Positions 53,642-61,535 of a stretch of 64,000 nucleotides of DNA are shown in pieces. Numbering within the stretch: position 1 is the first letter of the stretch; each line of letters begins with the position of its first letter. The DNA comes from Pyrococcus kukulkanii (GTDB lineage: Archaea; Methanobacteriota_B; Thermococci; Thermococcales; Thermococcaceae), in NCBI RefSeq assembly GCF_001577775.1, contig NZ_CP010835.1:1116001-1180000 (forward strand), read 5' to 3'. The notes beneath the pieces were generated by a model. It saw nothing but the letters and a program-made list of their open reading frames with translations. It was not told where the DNA came from and did no database searches. A program made the position numbers and the translations under genes.

Positions 53642-55109
53642 TTATGGGCCCTCCTTCATTCCGAGGGCTTCTAGGAATTTTTCGGTTATGGCTTCCTCCA
53701 CGAGCCTTAGAAGTGATGTTTTGTCCTTGGCAAGCTTAAATATGCCTAAGGGGATTCTAGCTCCCCCTGCCTGTGCATGCCCTCCTCCACTTCCTATCTC
53801 CCCAAATGCTTCCTTCATTATTGCTCCTATGTTTATTCTGACATCTCTTGTTCTTGCTGATATCTCTATCCTGTCGTCTACTATTCCAAAGACAAGTACT
53901 GTTGTTATTCCCTCAAGCCTTAGGAGAAAATCTGCTGCCTCAGCTATCGCATCCCTGTTTGCTATGAACCCCACGTTGCTAATAACAACGTTTTTATATA
54001 TCTTTCTGTTTAGTATCGCCCTTGCTAATATCTCTGCTGTTTCTGTGCTTATATCAGGAAACTCTATTTTATCAAGGAGATCATAGTTCACCTTTCCTGT
54101 TAAAAATTCTATTGCCTTTATATCTACCCTGCTTAGCTTGGAGAATTTTTTTTGTATCAATGTACATGCCGTAGAAGAGGGCCGTTGCTAAGGTGTCGTT
54201 AATCGGTATCTCCAGTGCTCTTAGGTACTCGGCCATGATTGATGAGGTGGCATTGACTTCGGGCCTTATATCTATTAGGCAGTTGGGGTGTAGTTTATCT
54301 CTTAGATTTTGGAGAATTTGGTGGTGATCAATAATTATTTCGACTTTTTTGAGATCGCTTTCGTCTAAAATCGTTATATTGCCATTTGGTTGAGCGTCTA
54401 CTATTGCTATGGCTGAATGTCTTTTTATCTCATAGCTTCCCTTGGAAACCCTTCTAAATTCCATTCCCAAGACGTTGACCATGGCCCTGTTTTGGTGGTG
54501 GGTTATGTCGCCTCCATAAACGATTTGTGTCTTAAGACCGACGGTCTGAGCGATTAATGCTAACGCTGATGCGCTTGCCATTGAATCTGGGTCCGGATTA
54601 TCGTGCATCACAATTAAGAGTGTATCACTTCTCTCTTTTATCTCGTTAAGCTTGTTTAGTAGCTTCCTTGCATTCTTAGTCTCGCCAACTCTCTCTATCG
54701 TTTCAACGACCGCCCTAACTATTGCAGTTCTTGGGTTTATTATGTAATCAATTTTAACCTCGGTCTCATATTGTTCTTTTAGTGTATTCTCTATGTCCTC
54801 AACGGAGACATCTTCGGGCAATATAACAAGAACTGAAACATCTTTATTGTTACTTCTAACAACATGGAGTGTTTTTGCTATTGTTTGGATGTCAGTAGTG
54901 GTTATTATTACTAGGTCTGCTCTCTCTATATGAGCTTTAAGGAGTGTGGCTGTATAAGAGAAGTCGCCTTGAACAACTTGAAGTCCACTCTCAGCTAGCG
55001 TTTGGGCCCTAATTACATCCTTTTCTATTATCGTTACATCGAACTCTCCCATTAGGGCTTCGGCAATGGCCCTTCCCAATACCCCTCCACCGAGGACGAG
55101 GACCTTCAT
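53642..55109 (-). pseudogene. TrkA-N / DHH-DHHA1 phosphoesterase-like protein, split by a frameshift
   Basis: The first frame (55109-54081) has an N-terminal Rossmann TrkA-N domain (VLVLGGGVLGRAIAEAL) and a DHH domain (VMHDNPDPDSMASASAL, AIVDAQPN, IIDHHQILQ). It derails after GMYIDTKK into a nonsense tail. The other frame (54160-53642) resumes FSKLSRVDIKAIEFLTGKV and carries the DHHA1 motif GSGGGHAQAGGAR. The A8 run at about 54149-54156 needs one A fewer to restore one protein of about 488 residues. DHH proteins hydrolyse nanoRNA or cyclic nucleotides. ATG 55109 has GGAGGGT upstream. Confidence 0.75.
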
Positions 55110-55228
55110 GACCCTCCACCTAGTCCAACAATGTTTAAATATGAGCCTCTAATGTATTTAAATGCGTGTTCCTAAACTAACCCAAAACATGCTGATGGTT
55201 GGCATATATATACCTAATGGTGAGGAAG

Positions 55229-56932
55229 ATGGAAATACCCGAGATTAAACCTTCCATTGAAAATACTGTGTGTCTTTCAGGGGATGAGGTTCTTAGCACT
55301 CTCAGGGATCTCTTAAGCTCTCCAAATGTCAGGGGGGTCTACGCTAAGATCTTTGGTAAGGATGAAAAAGAGAGTTACCTTATAGAGGTGCTTACTGATA
55401 AATCAAGACTCTTGGCTATTGAGGCGACTTACGTCCAAAAAAAGGTAAAGAAATCCGGTGAAGAAGCGATTAGAAAACTTGCCGAGCTTGCAGATATTCC
55501 CCTGATAGTAACTGCCTACGCTCTAGATGATCAGACATTCAAGCTTGTTCTGGCAAGTAATATTGACGTGTATTCAAGGACCCCTGCAGTTCCACTTGCC
55601 GAGGTCTTCAGAAGAAAGGCGAAAGAAACAATAGGGGAAGCTATCACTGAGGCCAAAGAAGAAAAAGAAGAAGAAATAAAGCAAATAATTAAGAAAACTG
55701 AAGAGATTAAGGAAGAAAAGGGCGCTAAAAAGCCCGAAGTAAAAGAAGAAGTTATATTAAATATTAAGGGAAAAAATAACACTGAGATTCCAGAGAACCT
55801 TAGGAGGAAAGTTGAAGATGCGTTGATGGATTATGTGAGGATAGTAAAGACTGATATAGCTTCAAATATCCCTGGAGCCCAACTTAAATCTGTAAAGATA
55901 GAGGGGGAAGTTGGAGAGGGAACACTATCTATGGTAGGTGAATTTTATATAGTAGCGGAAAATGGAGATCCTGAAATCATGAAAAGAAAAGGTTTATTCT
56001 TACTTCACAAACACGTGCCAAAAATCGGGAGGCCTACTAACCTAAAGCCAATAATCAGGGACTTTAAGGTGAACGTCGTCGTTGGAGAAGAGATAGCGTC
56101 TATGGAAGCTAGAGAGAGGGAAGATGTGACATTGTGGAGGTTAACTCGGCCCCCTACAACTCAATTAGCTCCAAACCTGTACCTCACAGTGGATTCAAAA
56201 TTTAAACAGTATTTCGTTGGCTTTGCAAAGACGCTCTTGAAGGAAATTGAAGGCGATGGTGTGCTTGTTGACAAATTAGAAATTGAGGTCTTTGGTGGGG
56301 TGAGAGAATTTGAGATTAACATATATCTCGAAGGAAAATCTAAGGACATTGATGAACCCAGGTTACAAGCAAGAATTCTTAGCATAGCTAAGAGGCATGC
56401 CTCGGAGCTAACTAAGATCGTTGGAAAGTACGTATGGATAAACCGGGTAAATGTAACTCTAACTAGACCACTTGAACAAGAACTCTCAGCTAAAGCAGCT
56501 GAAATACTTAAAAAGAAAGAGGAAATTGAAAGAGAAGTTGAAAAAATGTTAAAGGAAGCTGGGATAGAGGAATTGGGTTATCTTTTAGAAGATAAGAAAA
56601 AAGAGATGGAAAGAACCCTTATAACCTCTAGGATCAACTCTGCAGTCCAAGATTTGAAGCAAAGGATGCAGGATGAACTAAAAGCGATACCAAGAGCAAA
56701 TTTGAGGTGGCTTAAGGTTAATTATGAGACTAATGGCAATATAATAGAGGTACTAATTGAGGCCAGCCTCGCCAAACTTGAGGAGGAGGGATTGTTTGGA
56801 GCATTGGTAAGTGTTAGTGATGATGAGATAAAGAGAAGGGCTACTGAGATGATTACAAGAATTCTTAGAGATGTTTCACGGGATCATCAGGTGCAGATAA
56901 GGATAAAGAAACTAAACATACTTGTTAGGTGA
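55229..56932 (+). CDS. Conserved hypothetical protein with coiled coil
   Basis: About 567 residues; not recognised. An N-terminal alpha/beta domain (about 1-140; VCLSGDEVLSTLRDLLSSP, YLIEVLTDKSRLLAIEA) is followed by a Glu/Lys-rich linker, two similar alpha/beta segments (IVKTDIASNIPGAQLKSVKI and FVGFAKTLLKEIEGDGVLVD-like) and a long coiled coil (LSAKAAEILKKKEEIEREVE). The C-terminal part ends VQIRIKKLNILVR. No membrane segment. ATG 55229 follows GGTGAGGAAG; upstream starts exist. The C/D sRNA on the other strand begins at its stop. Confidence 0.6.
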   Translation: MEIPEIKPSIENTVCLSGDEVLSTLRDLLSSPNVRGVYAKIFGKDEKESYLIEVLTDKSRLLAIEATYVQKKVKKSGEEAIRKLAELADIPLIVTAYALDDQTFKLVLASNIDVYSRTPAVPLAEVFRRKAKETIGEAITEAKEEKEEEIKQIIKKTEEIKEEKGAKKPEVKEEVILNIKGKNNTEIPENLRRKVEDALMDYVRIVKTDIASNIPGAQLKSVKIEGEVGEGTLSMVGEFYIVAENGDPEIMKRKGLFLLHKHVPKIGRPTNLKPIIRDFKVNVVVGEEIASMEAREREDVTLWRLTRPPTTQLAPNLYLTVDSKFKQYFVGFAKTLLKEIEGDGVLVDKLEIEVFGGVREFEINIYLEGKSKDIDEPRLQARILSIAKRHASELTKIVGKYVWINRVNVTLTRPLEQELSAKAAEILKKKEEIEREVEKMLKEAGIEELGYLLEDKKKEMERTLITSRINSAVQDLKQRMQDELKAIPRANLRWLKVNYETNGNIIEVLIEASLAKLEEEGLFGALVSVSDDEIKRRATEMITRILRDVSRDHQVQIRIKKLNILVR

Positions 56933-56987
56933 TCAGCACTCAAGATCTTCATCATAACTCAGGACCTGCCGAGGTCATCATCTCAGC
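56929..56987 (-). ncRNA. C/D box sRNA (canonical) overlapping a stop codon
   Basis: On the minus strand: C box ATGATGA (56981-56975), 12-nt guide CCTCGGCAGGTC, D' box CTGA (56962-56959), C' box ATGATGA (56955-56949), 12-nt guide AGATCTTGAGTG, D box CTGA (56936-56933). All boxes are consensus and both guides are 12 nt. The TGA stop of the PP-loop gene (56980-56978) is part of the C box. A short TGA/TCA terminal pairing is possible. It would direct 2'-O-methylation. Confidence 0.85.
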
Positions 56988-57574
56988 CCAACTACCCTTG
57001 ACTGAACATGCCTTGGTGGAAAGATATCCCTGGGGTTTATTCCTTTTTCCCTTAATGCGTGTCTCAGTTCGGTCTCGTAGTCGCCTTTTTCAAGCTTTTC
57101 ACTCTCTTCCTCCTTTACAATGAATATCTCGTTGACGAGCTCTCTTATCGTTTTGTATCCAAGCCCCAGGAGGGGCCTTATGTATGCAACATTAAACCTA
57201 TCCTCAAGCGAACGGGCCTTTCCTAGGTCTAAGAATGGAACCCTGTCATCCCTCCTTGTTCCATCGCTAATCCTCTCTACTTCTTCCCTAGAGGCTATCA
57301 GCTCCAGGGCCCTCTCATGGATGTATTGAATTGCCCTCCCCGGCCTCCCATCCTCGATACACATTCTCACTGCTTCCTCTAGGATCTCCCTGGGGACTTT
57401 AACTACTTCGTGCTCAAATCCAAGTATCTCTGCAGTTTCCTTTGCGAACTTCCAGTTATCGAGAAGGCCGAACGTCACTGTGACAAGCTTAACCTCATAC
57501 CCCATCCTTGAAAGTATCCATGCTGCCAGTGAAGAATCCTTCCCCCCGCTGAATAAGTGGTAGACTTCCTTCAT
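56978..57574 (-). CDS. PP-loop ATP pyrophosphatase family protein
   Basis: About 198 residues with the PP-loop FSGGKDSSLAAW near the N-terminus, LVTVTFGLLDNWKFAKET, and DGTRRDDRVPFLDLGKARSLE, an adenine-nucleotide alpha-hydrolase (N-type) fold. Members adenylate a substrate for thiolation or amidation; this subgroup has no assigned substrate. The start is the ATG at 57574 (or 57577); the frame upstream to 57652 is not protein-like. Its stop codon is used by the C/D sRNA. Confidence 0.8.
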   Translation of the reverse strand: MKEVYHLFSGGKDSSLAAWILSRMGYEVKLVTVTFGLLDNWKFAKETAEILGFEHEVVKVPREILEEAVRMCIEDGRPGRAIQYIHERALELIASREEVERISDGTRRDDRVPFLDLGKARSLEDRFNVAYIRPLLGLGYKTIRELVNEIFIVKEEESEKLEKGDYETELRHALREKGINPRDIFPPRHVQSRVVGLR

Positions 57575-57705
57575 CATGCTCAAACCTTTTACCCTTGAGA
57601 TAAAGAGATTATCCTTGCAAAAGTTGGGATAAAATGTCCAAAATCTTGACATTTAGCAACGCTTAAATACTATTTCATGGAAATGAAAAATTGTGGGTGG
57701 GAAAA

Positions 57706-58137
57706 ATGGTTGAGAGGTCGAAGGTGAGGGTTCTCATAGCCAAGCCAGGTCTTGATGGTCACGATAGAGGTGCAAAGGTTGTTGCAAGGGCGTTGAGGGA
57801 TGCTGGTTACGAGGTTATTTACACCGGAATAAGGCAAACTCCAGAACAGATAGTTGAGGCTGTAGTTGAGGAGGACATAGACGTTCTAGGGATAAGCATA
57901 CTCTCAGGAGCTCACATGGTTTTAATCCCAAAGATATTAAAATTACTCGAGGAGAGGGGGATAAGGCCCAATGATGACATACTGGTAGTTGCTGGTGGAA
58001 TAATACCTCCAGATGACGCTGAAGAACTTAAGAAGATGGGAGTAGCTGAGGTTTTTGGCCCAGGAACTCCTCTTCAGGAGATTATTGAGTTCATAGACAA
58101 GAACGTCGAGAAGCTTAAGAAGTTCCGCTCAAGCTAA
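57706..58137 (+). CDS. Methylmalonyl-CoA mutase small subunit (B12-binding)
   Basis: 143 residues forming a stand-alone B12-binding domain: the D-x-H-x-x-G motif in [10 protein letters not shown] (Asp17, His19, Gly22), [12 protein letters not shown] (S-x-L) and [11 protein letters not shown] (GG). This matches the C-terminal subunit of split archaeal methylmalonyl-CoA mutases, which bind adenosylcobalamin. The catalytic large subunit is not in the window. GGGTGGG precedes ATG 57706. It is followed by meaB. Confidence 0.93.
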   Translation: MVERSKVRVLIAKPGLDGHDRGAKVVARALRDAGYEVIYTGIRQTPEQIVEAVVEEDIDVLGISILSGAHMVLIPKILKLLEERGIRPNDDILVVAGGIIPPDDAEELKKMGVAEVFGPGTPLQEIIEFIDKNVEKLKKFRSS

Positions 58138-58179
58138 CTTTATATTTTATTAGTTTGGATAATTTCTCCAGTGATTAAA

Positions 58180-59127
58180 ATGATAGACGAGCTAATTGAG
58201 AGGCTAAGGAAAGGGGATAGGAAAGCAGTTGCAAGGCTCATAACCCTCGTTGAAAATGATGAGGAGAAGGCGAGGGAAATCGTGAGAAAAATTTACCCCT
58301 TAACTGGCAATGCTTACATAGTGGGCATTACAGGTCCTCCTGGGGCTGGAAAATCTTCCCTCCTTGATAAGCTGATAAGAGAAGCTAGAAAGGAAGGTTT
58401 GATTGTGGGAGTAATAGCCGTTGATCCAACCTCCCCCTTTACCGGTGGTGCTCTCCTTGGGGATAGAATTAGAATGCAGGGGCATGCTACGGATCCTGGG
58501 GTTTTCATAAGGAGCATGGCAACTAGAGGTTCTCTAGGGGGGCTTGCAAAAGCCACAAATGATGCGATAAAAGTGCTGGATGCCTACGGCTGTGACATCA
58601 TATTTGTCGAAACCGTTGGAGTTGGGCAGGTTGAAGTTGACATCGTCAAGACCGCCGATACCGTAGTCCTAGTTACCGTTCCGGGCCTTGGAGATGACGT
58701 TCAGGCTATAAAAGCTGGGTTGATGGAGATAGCCGATATATTCGTGATTAATAAGGCCGACAGGGAGGGGGTTGATGCTACTTACTTTGAGTTATCTCTC
58801 ACTTTAGACTTTGAGGCCGAGAAGTGGGAGAAGCTTGGTTGGAGACCTCCAATAATTGAAACGATTGCAACCACTGGTAAGGGGGTAAAGGAGCTCTGGG
58901 AGAAGATTAAGGAGCACAAGAAGTATCTAGAATCTTCAGGAAGGCTTGAAGAGAAGAGAAGGTTTAGGATTGAAGAGGAGATAAAGACGATAGCCTCGGG
59001 GATAATAGCGAGTAAAGTTGAGGCTTCAATAAAGAAGGGGGAGCTTGAGGATCTAATCAGAGAAGTGCTTGCTAAAAGGATCGACCCTTACACTGCCGCG
59101 GATCGGATAATTAGGGAGGTGATGTAG
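58180..59127 (+). CDS. MeaB/ArgK-type GTPase chaperone of methylmalonyl-CoA mutase
   Basis: About 315 residues with P-loop TGPPGAGKSS (about 51-60), VDPTSPFTGGALLGDRIRM, FVETVGVGQVEVD (Walker B region), and INKADREGVD (base specificity). It protects and reloads adenosylcobalamin on methylmalonyl-CoA mutase. It starts at ATG 58180 (GTGAT upstream) or the GTG at 58171, and ends directly against the epimerase gene, with no spacer. Confidence 0.92.
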   Translation: MIDELIERLRKGDRKAVARLITLVENDEEKAREIVRKIYPLTGNAYIVGITGPPGAGKSSLLDKLIREARKEGLIVGVIAVDPTSPFTGGALLGDRIRMQGHATDPGVFIRSMATRGSLGGLAKATNDAIKVLDAYGCDIIFVETVGVGQVEVDIVKTADTVVLVTVPGLGDDVQAIKAGLMEIADIFVINKADREGVDATYFELSLTLDFEAEKWEKLGWRPPIIETIATTGKGVKELWEKIKEHKKYLESSGRLEEKRRFRIEEEIKTIASGIIASKVEASIKKGELEDLIREVLAKRIDPYTAADRIIREVM

Positions 59128-59529
59128 ATGTTCAAGAAGATAGACCACGTGGGAATTGCCGTTAAGAACCTTGACGAAGCAATAAAGGTTTGGGAAGGCT
59201 TGGGCTTTAAGGTTGAGGAGGTTGAGGAGGTTCCGGATCAGAAGGTTAGGGTGGCAGTTATAAAGGTTGGAGAGAGCAGAATTGAGCTTTTAGAAGCAAC
59301 AAGTGAAGACTCTCCGATAGCTAAGTTCATCGAGAAGAGGGGGGAGGGAATACACCATCTTGCAATTGGGGTGGAGAATATAGAGGCCAAGCTTGAAGAG
59401 TTGAAGGAGAAGGGCTACAGGCTTATCGATGAAAAGCCAAGGATTGGCGCGGGAGGTGCAAAGATAGCCTTTGTTCACCCTAAGAGTGTTACTGGAGTAC
59501 TGTTAGAGTTGTGTGAAAGAAAAGAATGA
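59128..59529 (+). CDS. Methylmalonyl-CoA epimerase
   Basis: 133 residues of vicinal-oxygen-chelate fold: [20 protein letters not shown] (metal His), [21 protein letters not shown] (Glu), [15 protein letters not shown] (His) and [11 protein letters not shown] (Glu). It interconverts (R)- and (S)-methylmalonyl-CoA. GGGAGGTGATG upstream of ATG 59128 overlaps the end of the GTPase gene. Together with the two preceding genes it forms a B12-dependent methylmalonyl-CoA module. Confidence 0.95.
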   Translation: MFKKIDHVGIAVKNLDEAIKVWEGLGFKVEEVEEVPDQKVRVAVIKVGESRIELLEATSEDSPIAKFIEKRGEGIHHLAIGVENIEAKLEELKEKGYRLIDEKPRIGAGGAKIAFVHPKSVTGVLLELCERKE

Positions 59530-59811
59530 CTATTCTTCCTTATTTCTCTTTACGTAGGGCTTTCCAATGGCTATCGTGAAGCCTTTAAATGAGTCGTCTT
59601 TCCTGTGGAACTCCATGGCTAGGGGCAGATTGTGCTCCTCGCTAACGACTATCCTTATCAATCTAGCCCTCGGATGGTTGTCGAGGTAGCTTTCCTTTAG
59701 AAAATCATAATCATCAAGGGCTTTTCCTATTTCCTCTTTGTTCATCTCGTAGATTTCCCTTGAATACAGACTGTGCTCCTTTATCTCTTTGATAGCCTTC
59801 TTCTTGTCCAA
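59530..59811 (-). CDS. Small conserved hypothetical protein
   Basis: 93 residues; not recognised. Charged helices in the first half (AIKEIKEHSLYSREIYEM, IGKALDDYDFLKESYL), then beta strands (ARLIRIVVSEEHNLPLAMEF, FKGFTIAIGKP). The start is probably TTG 59811, 3 nt after the Gpt-like stop and behind GGTGTG, so it is translationally coupled to that gene. It converges with the epimerase gene with zero spacing. Confidence 0.6.
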   Translation of the reverse strand: MDKKKAIKEIKEHSLYSREIYEMNKEEIGKALDDYDFLKESYLDNHPRARLIRIVVSEEHNLPLAMEFHRKDDSFKGFTIAIGKPYVKRNKEE

Positions 59812-59814
59812 AGT

Positions 59815-60462
59815 TCACACCTTGACCCAGAAGCCGTTCTCGAACTTAAAAATGTTCCTCTTTTCGGCCATCCTCAGGGCTTCTTCAAGTCTCCCTTTAG
59901 GAACTTCAATGCCGTGGAGTTGCTTGAACAGCTCTATAATTTCATCCGTTGTCAACTTATCTTTCTCCTCGAACAGGTTGTTAGTTAAGTTTATCATGTC
60001 CTCAACGAAGTTCCACGGGAATATTATCCAGGCCCAGTCAATGTCTTTAGCGTAGTAATCCGGAACGAACTTTGAGCCTTTTATGTTTAGGAGTGTGGCT
60101 GTCCTTATCTCTGCGGGGTTTCTGGTCTTCATGTACTCGTAGGCTAAGCTCATGCTCTCTCCAGTGTCGGTGATATCATCAACCACTAAAACTTTCTTCC
60201 CCTCGAAGTCGTACTGTGCACCGTACTTGAGTCTCGCCCTGCCATCAGGGGTCGCTGTTATCCCCCAGTGTTCAACTTTTATGCTTACGAGATCCTTAAC
60301 GCCGAGATAGTCACAGTAGAGCCTCGCAGCTATCCATCCTCCCCTTGCGAGGCCAACTATAACGTCCGGCATCCATCCGCTCTCTAAAACCTTCCATGCT
60401 CCAGCCTTGGCCCACTCTTCTATATCCTCCCAAGAAGCGAGGTATGCTGGAAACGACTTCAT
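59815..60462 (-). CDS. Gpt-like purine phosphoribosyltransferase
   Basis: 215 residues with the class I PRPP motif VLVVDDITDTGESM, an N-terminal PDVIVGLARGGWIAARLYCDYLG and an extended C-terminal domain (FPWNFVEDMINLTNNLFEE). It resembles xanthine/guanine phosphoribosyltransferases of archaea; the base specificity cannot be read here. GGGAGGG precedes ATG 60462. It lies downstream of the asparagine synthetase gene, with an AT-rich spacer that has its own TATA-like element. Confidence 0.88.
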   Translation of the reverse strand: MKSFPAYLASWEDIEEWAKAGAWKVLESGWMPDVIVGLARGGWIAARLYCDYLGVKDLVSIKVEHWGITATPDGRARLKYGAQYDFEGKKVLVVDDITDTGESMSLAYEYMKTRNPAEIRTATLLNIKGSKFVPDYYAKDIDWAWIIFPWNFVEDMINLTNNLFEEKDKLTTDEIIELFKQLHGIEVPKGRLEEALRMAEKRNIFKFENGFWVKV

Positions 60463-60508
60463 GGTGTCCCTCCCAAAAGAAGGGAGTGAGAAAATTTAAG
60501 AATTTTTC

Positions 60509-61393
60509 TCAGATAGCCGCTGGGATCCCAGGGATCCTGGGAAACGGTTGAACCTCTGCAATATGCTTTGCCCCAACTATGAACCTGACGAGCCTCTCAA
60601 TGCCAATGCCAGCTCCTGCACTCGGCTTTAGCTTTCCAGCCTTTGCAATCTCAAGGTACGGCCTGAAGGCCTCTTCACTAAGTCCTGCCTGCCTAATCTT
60701 TGATATTATCTTTTCATATTCCCACTCCCTCTCACCACCACTTGAAACTTCACCATAGCCATAGGGGAGCACAAGATCATAGTTTCTCCAGTAGCCGTCA
60801 ACTTCCCTATCGTAGAACTCCCTTGGTATGTTAACCACCCAGAAGGGCTCGTCCATCTCTCGGCTTGCCTTCTCGTCACTTCCAAACTCGTCTAGTATCT
60901 CCCTGTAATCAAAGACCTTGAAGTGTCTAGCCTTCGGGAACTCCCTTCCCGTCCACTCTTCAGCCTTTCTGAAGAGGCCGTGGATTAGTTCTTCAATTAA
61001 CTTCATAACATCCTTCATCTTCGCGCCTTCAATCTCGAAGTCAAGCTGTGTGAACTCATAGGCATGCTTTCCATCATCTTTGCTCCTGCTTTCCAGCCTG
61101 ATGTTTGGCGAGAGTATGAAGATCTTCTTTAGTCCCATGGCTATTGCTAGTTGCTTATGAAGTATCATACTATGCGTTAGCCTCATCTTGGTTCCGTAAA
61201 CTTCCACTTCTGCTGGCTTCATTCCCTCTTCCACTGGATCTGGCCACAATGGATCAGTTATTGGGCTGAGTATTATTGGGAGGAGCCATTTGAACCCCTT
61301 TCTAACGAAGAAGTCGGTCATGTAATCTAATACTCTAGTTTGGAGTTCCAATGCTGGGGCGACATTTCTTGACACTATTTCAACTGCATTCAT
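60509..61393 (-). CDS. Archaeal asparagine synthetase (AS-AR), aspartyl-tRNA synthetase-related
   Basis: 294 residues that match the catalytic core of class IIb Asp/Asn-tRNA synthetases without the anticodon-binding domain. Motif 2 lies around LESRSKDDGKHAYEFTQLD, motif 3 in GAGIGIERLVRFIVG, with the amino-acid site in HSMILHKQLAIAMG. From memory this is the family shown in P. abyssi to make asparagine from aspartate, ATP and ammonia. AGGTGAG lies 5 nt before ATG 61393. Confidence 0.9.
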   Translation of the reverse strand: MNAVEIVSRNVAPALELQTRVLDYMTDFFVRKGFKWLLPIILSPITDPLWPDPVEEGMKPAEVEVYGTKMRLTHSMILHKQLAIAMGLKKIFILSPNIRLESRSKDDGKHAYEFTQLDFEIEGAKMKDVMKLIEELIHGLFRKAEEWTGREFPKARHFKVFDYREILDEFGSDEKASREMDEPFWVVNIPREFYDREVDGYWRNYDLVLPYGYGEVSSGGEREWEYEKIISKIRQAGLSEEAFRPYLEIAKAGKLKPSAGAGIGIERLVRFIVGAKHIAEVQPFPRIPGIPAAI

Positions 61394-61535
61394 AATAGCT
61401 CACCTAATTTGATGAATGCAGAGGGAGTTTTATGTCATTTGTGCAACAGAATTTGTGAGTGGGTCAAAATTGGTCACTAAAAATAGTCGAAAACTAACAT
61501 ATATACAAAACATATGGGAAATTTTTGACAACTAT

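Noticed and set aside
60470-60486. CTCCC/GGGAG hairpin that would cover the ribosome binding site of the Gpt-like gene
   Set aside because: The nearby TATA-like element (about 60492-60502) would start transcription close to 60470, so the 5' arm of the hairpin would probably not be in the mRNA.
61394-61535. Spacer upstream of the asparagine synthetase gene with a single TGATGA
   Set aside because: There is no accompanying CTGA or second C box, so it does not qualify as a C/D sRNA; only AT-rich promoter-like sequence is present.
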